The position numbers were made by a program, and so were the translations under genes. This document shows positions 62,926 to 64,000 of a DNA stretch of 64,000 nucleotides, one piece after another (the first letter of the stretch is position 1; each line of letters starts with the position of its first letter). Below the pieces are notes generated by a model. The model had not been told where the DNA came from. It searched no databases and saw only the letters and a list, made by a program, of their open reading frames with translations. The stretch comes from Clostridia bacterium (lineage in GTDB: Bacteria > Bacillota > Clostridia > Christensenellales > UBA1242), in NCBI GenBank assembly GCA_023228225.1, contig JALOBO010000002.1, positions 61,434-125,433 of the forward strand. The letters are read 5' to 3'.

Positions 62926-64000
62926 TGAAAAAAATTAATAAAAATGCTTTGCTTCTATTAATTAGCAGTGGCATAAATAATGTAATAGGTTTATTTGTAA
63001 ATATATTTTTAGTAGCTTATTTATTGCAGATTAATTCTGGTAATATTGTAAATATATCTCTGTTTTATGTAATTGTTTATGCAATTATTGGCATTTTATA
63101 TCTTTTGCTTAGTATGCGATTCACTAAAAGGTCAAAAGTTATTTTTTTTAGAATCGGCGTTATTTTAAAATGTATTCTTATACTTTTAATTGCTCTTTTA
63201 AAATCTGATGTTGCAGAATATATTGTTTTAATAGCATTATTTTTAGGCATTTCGGAAGCATTTTTTTGGTCCAGTTTTAACATATTACAAAATGAACTTG
63301 TTAGTAGCCAGAATATGCAAAAACAAATATCACTAAAAGCAATTACAAAAAAAGTAATAAATGTAGTAATACCTATAACATTAGGCGCGGCGATTGAACT
63401 ATATTCTTTTAGCCGCATCGCCATTATAGTATGTGTATTTAGTTTGGCACAAATCCTGTTATCATTTTATATAAAAAATGAAGATGAAAATACTGAAACT
63501 ATAAATTTGAAAAGTTTTATTAAAACCATTAAAAAAGATGAAATGACGTTTAGGCCATATAAGTATTTATATTTAGCATCATTTTTCTATGGTTTAAAGC
63601 ATAATGTCAATAGTCTTATTACAATTTTAACAATTTTTGTTTTTGTAACGACTTTTAAATTAGGTGTATTAACTTCCGTTGTTGCGGTTTTTTCTATTAT
63701 TGCGTTATCATTATTTTTAAAATTCTATAACTCAAAAAAACACAAACCTTTCATAATATCATTGGTAATACTTGGAACTATAAGCATTTTAATGGTGGCT
63801 TTTAAATTGTCTCCTATTACATTAATTATATTTAATTTAGTTTATGTAGTAACATCGGTCATATTAGAAACTTTGCTTACGGTGCAAAGAAATAATTTAG
63901 TAAAGTTAATGTCAATGCGCTCATACATTACACAAAACCAAAGTATTGTTGAATTATTTATTGATATTGGTAGAGTTTGTGCTTATGGGTTAATGCTAAT
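62926..64000 (+). CDS. MFS-type transporter, 5' part
   Basis: Open from ATG 62926 (AAAAGGCAG upstream) to the window edge: 358 residues without a stop. Strongly hydrophobic with about 9-10 membrane helices, e.g. ALLLLISSGINNVIGLFVNI, VIVYAIIGILYLLLSM, IVLIALFLGISEAFFWSSF. The RF.KRSK loop between helices 2 and 3 and the central charged loop (KSFIKTIKKDEMTFRPYKY) fit a major facilitator with two six-helix halves, like the YjjL/FLVCR-type multidrug or sugar transporters. Substrate unknown. Confidence 0.75.

Noticed and set aside
63077..63424. Minus-strand frame of 115 codons
   Set aside because: It is antisense to the strongly hydrophobic transporter frame that is open to the window end and has a ribosome binding site.

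Overview
The window is AT-rich bacterial DNA with Shine-Dalgarno-led genes. It carries a clear endospore programme: spoVG, spmA/spmB, spo0A, spoIIR, sleB, ypeB, a DUF3794/LysM spore-coat-type protein and veg. Gene order (murB-whiA-dnaE-pfkA, tmk-holB-ricT-trmN6, tatD-rsmA) is that of a low-GC Firmicute of the class Clostridia, probably an uncultured gut lineage. This taxonomic placement is inferred from gene content, not from a search.

Layout. 1-950: 3' part of a GLUG-type repeat surface protein. 951-1554: structured repeat element, copy A. 1.6-8.5 kb: spoVG, murC, rpmE, prmC-prfA, a small membrane protein, arsR-type regulator and uvrC. 8.6-17.1 kb: solute-binding-type protein, murB, PHP phosphoesterase, whiA, dnaE, pfkA. 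17.2-26.6 kb: DUF378 protein, a small clostridial protein, greA, tmk-holB-ricT-trmN6, spmA-spmB (reverse), tatD, rsmA, pckA. 26.7-36.7 kb: two unknown genes, a DUF5050-like lipoprotein, spo0A, a zinc-ribbon protein, veg, the DUF3794/LysM protein, then spoIIR-sleB-ypeB. 36.8-38.7 kb: tandem hairpin-terminator cassettes, then a Rho homologue that has lost its ATPase motifs. 38.7-46.9 kb: a 2734-residue membrane-anchored surface protein (reverse). 47.1-57.9 kb: a compact type IV secretion-like set (VirD4, VirB2-like, lipoprotein, VirB6-like, PrgI-VirB4 fusion), bracketed by outward-pointing inverted copies B and C of the structured element. 58.4-62.1 kb: 23S-5S rRNA with its own promoter and no 16S upstream, then tRNA-Asn. 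62.1-62.8 kb: palindromic, tRNA-derived and hairpin-rich DNA. 62.9 kb to end: 5' part of an MFS-type transporter.

The most striking signal is a roughly 350-530 nt element present three times (951-1483 +, 47081-47414 -, 57411-57923 +). Each copy begins a few bases after the stop codon of a gene on the same strand. Several stems differ in sequence between copies but keep their pairing, while loops and a core hairpin are conserved. This is covariation visible by eye and suggests an undescribed structured RNA, or a folded single-stranded DNA element. Two of the copies bracket the secretion genes.

Other points: an ATPase-dead Rho paralogue, a relaxase-less secretion module with a PrgI-VirB4 fusion, an unlinked 23S-5S operon, a duplication of the tRNA-Asn 3' end around three nested hairpins, and a sigma-E-like promoter placed so that only its own transcript exposes the ribosome binding site.
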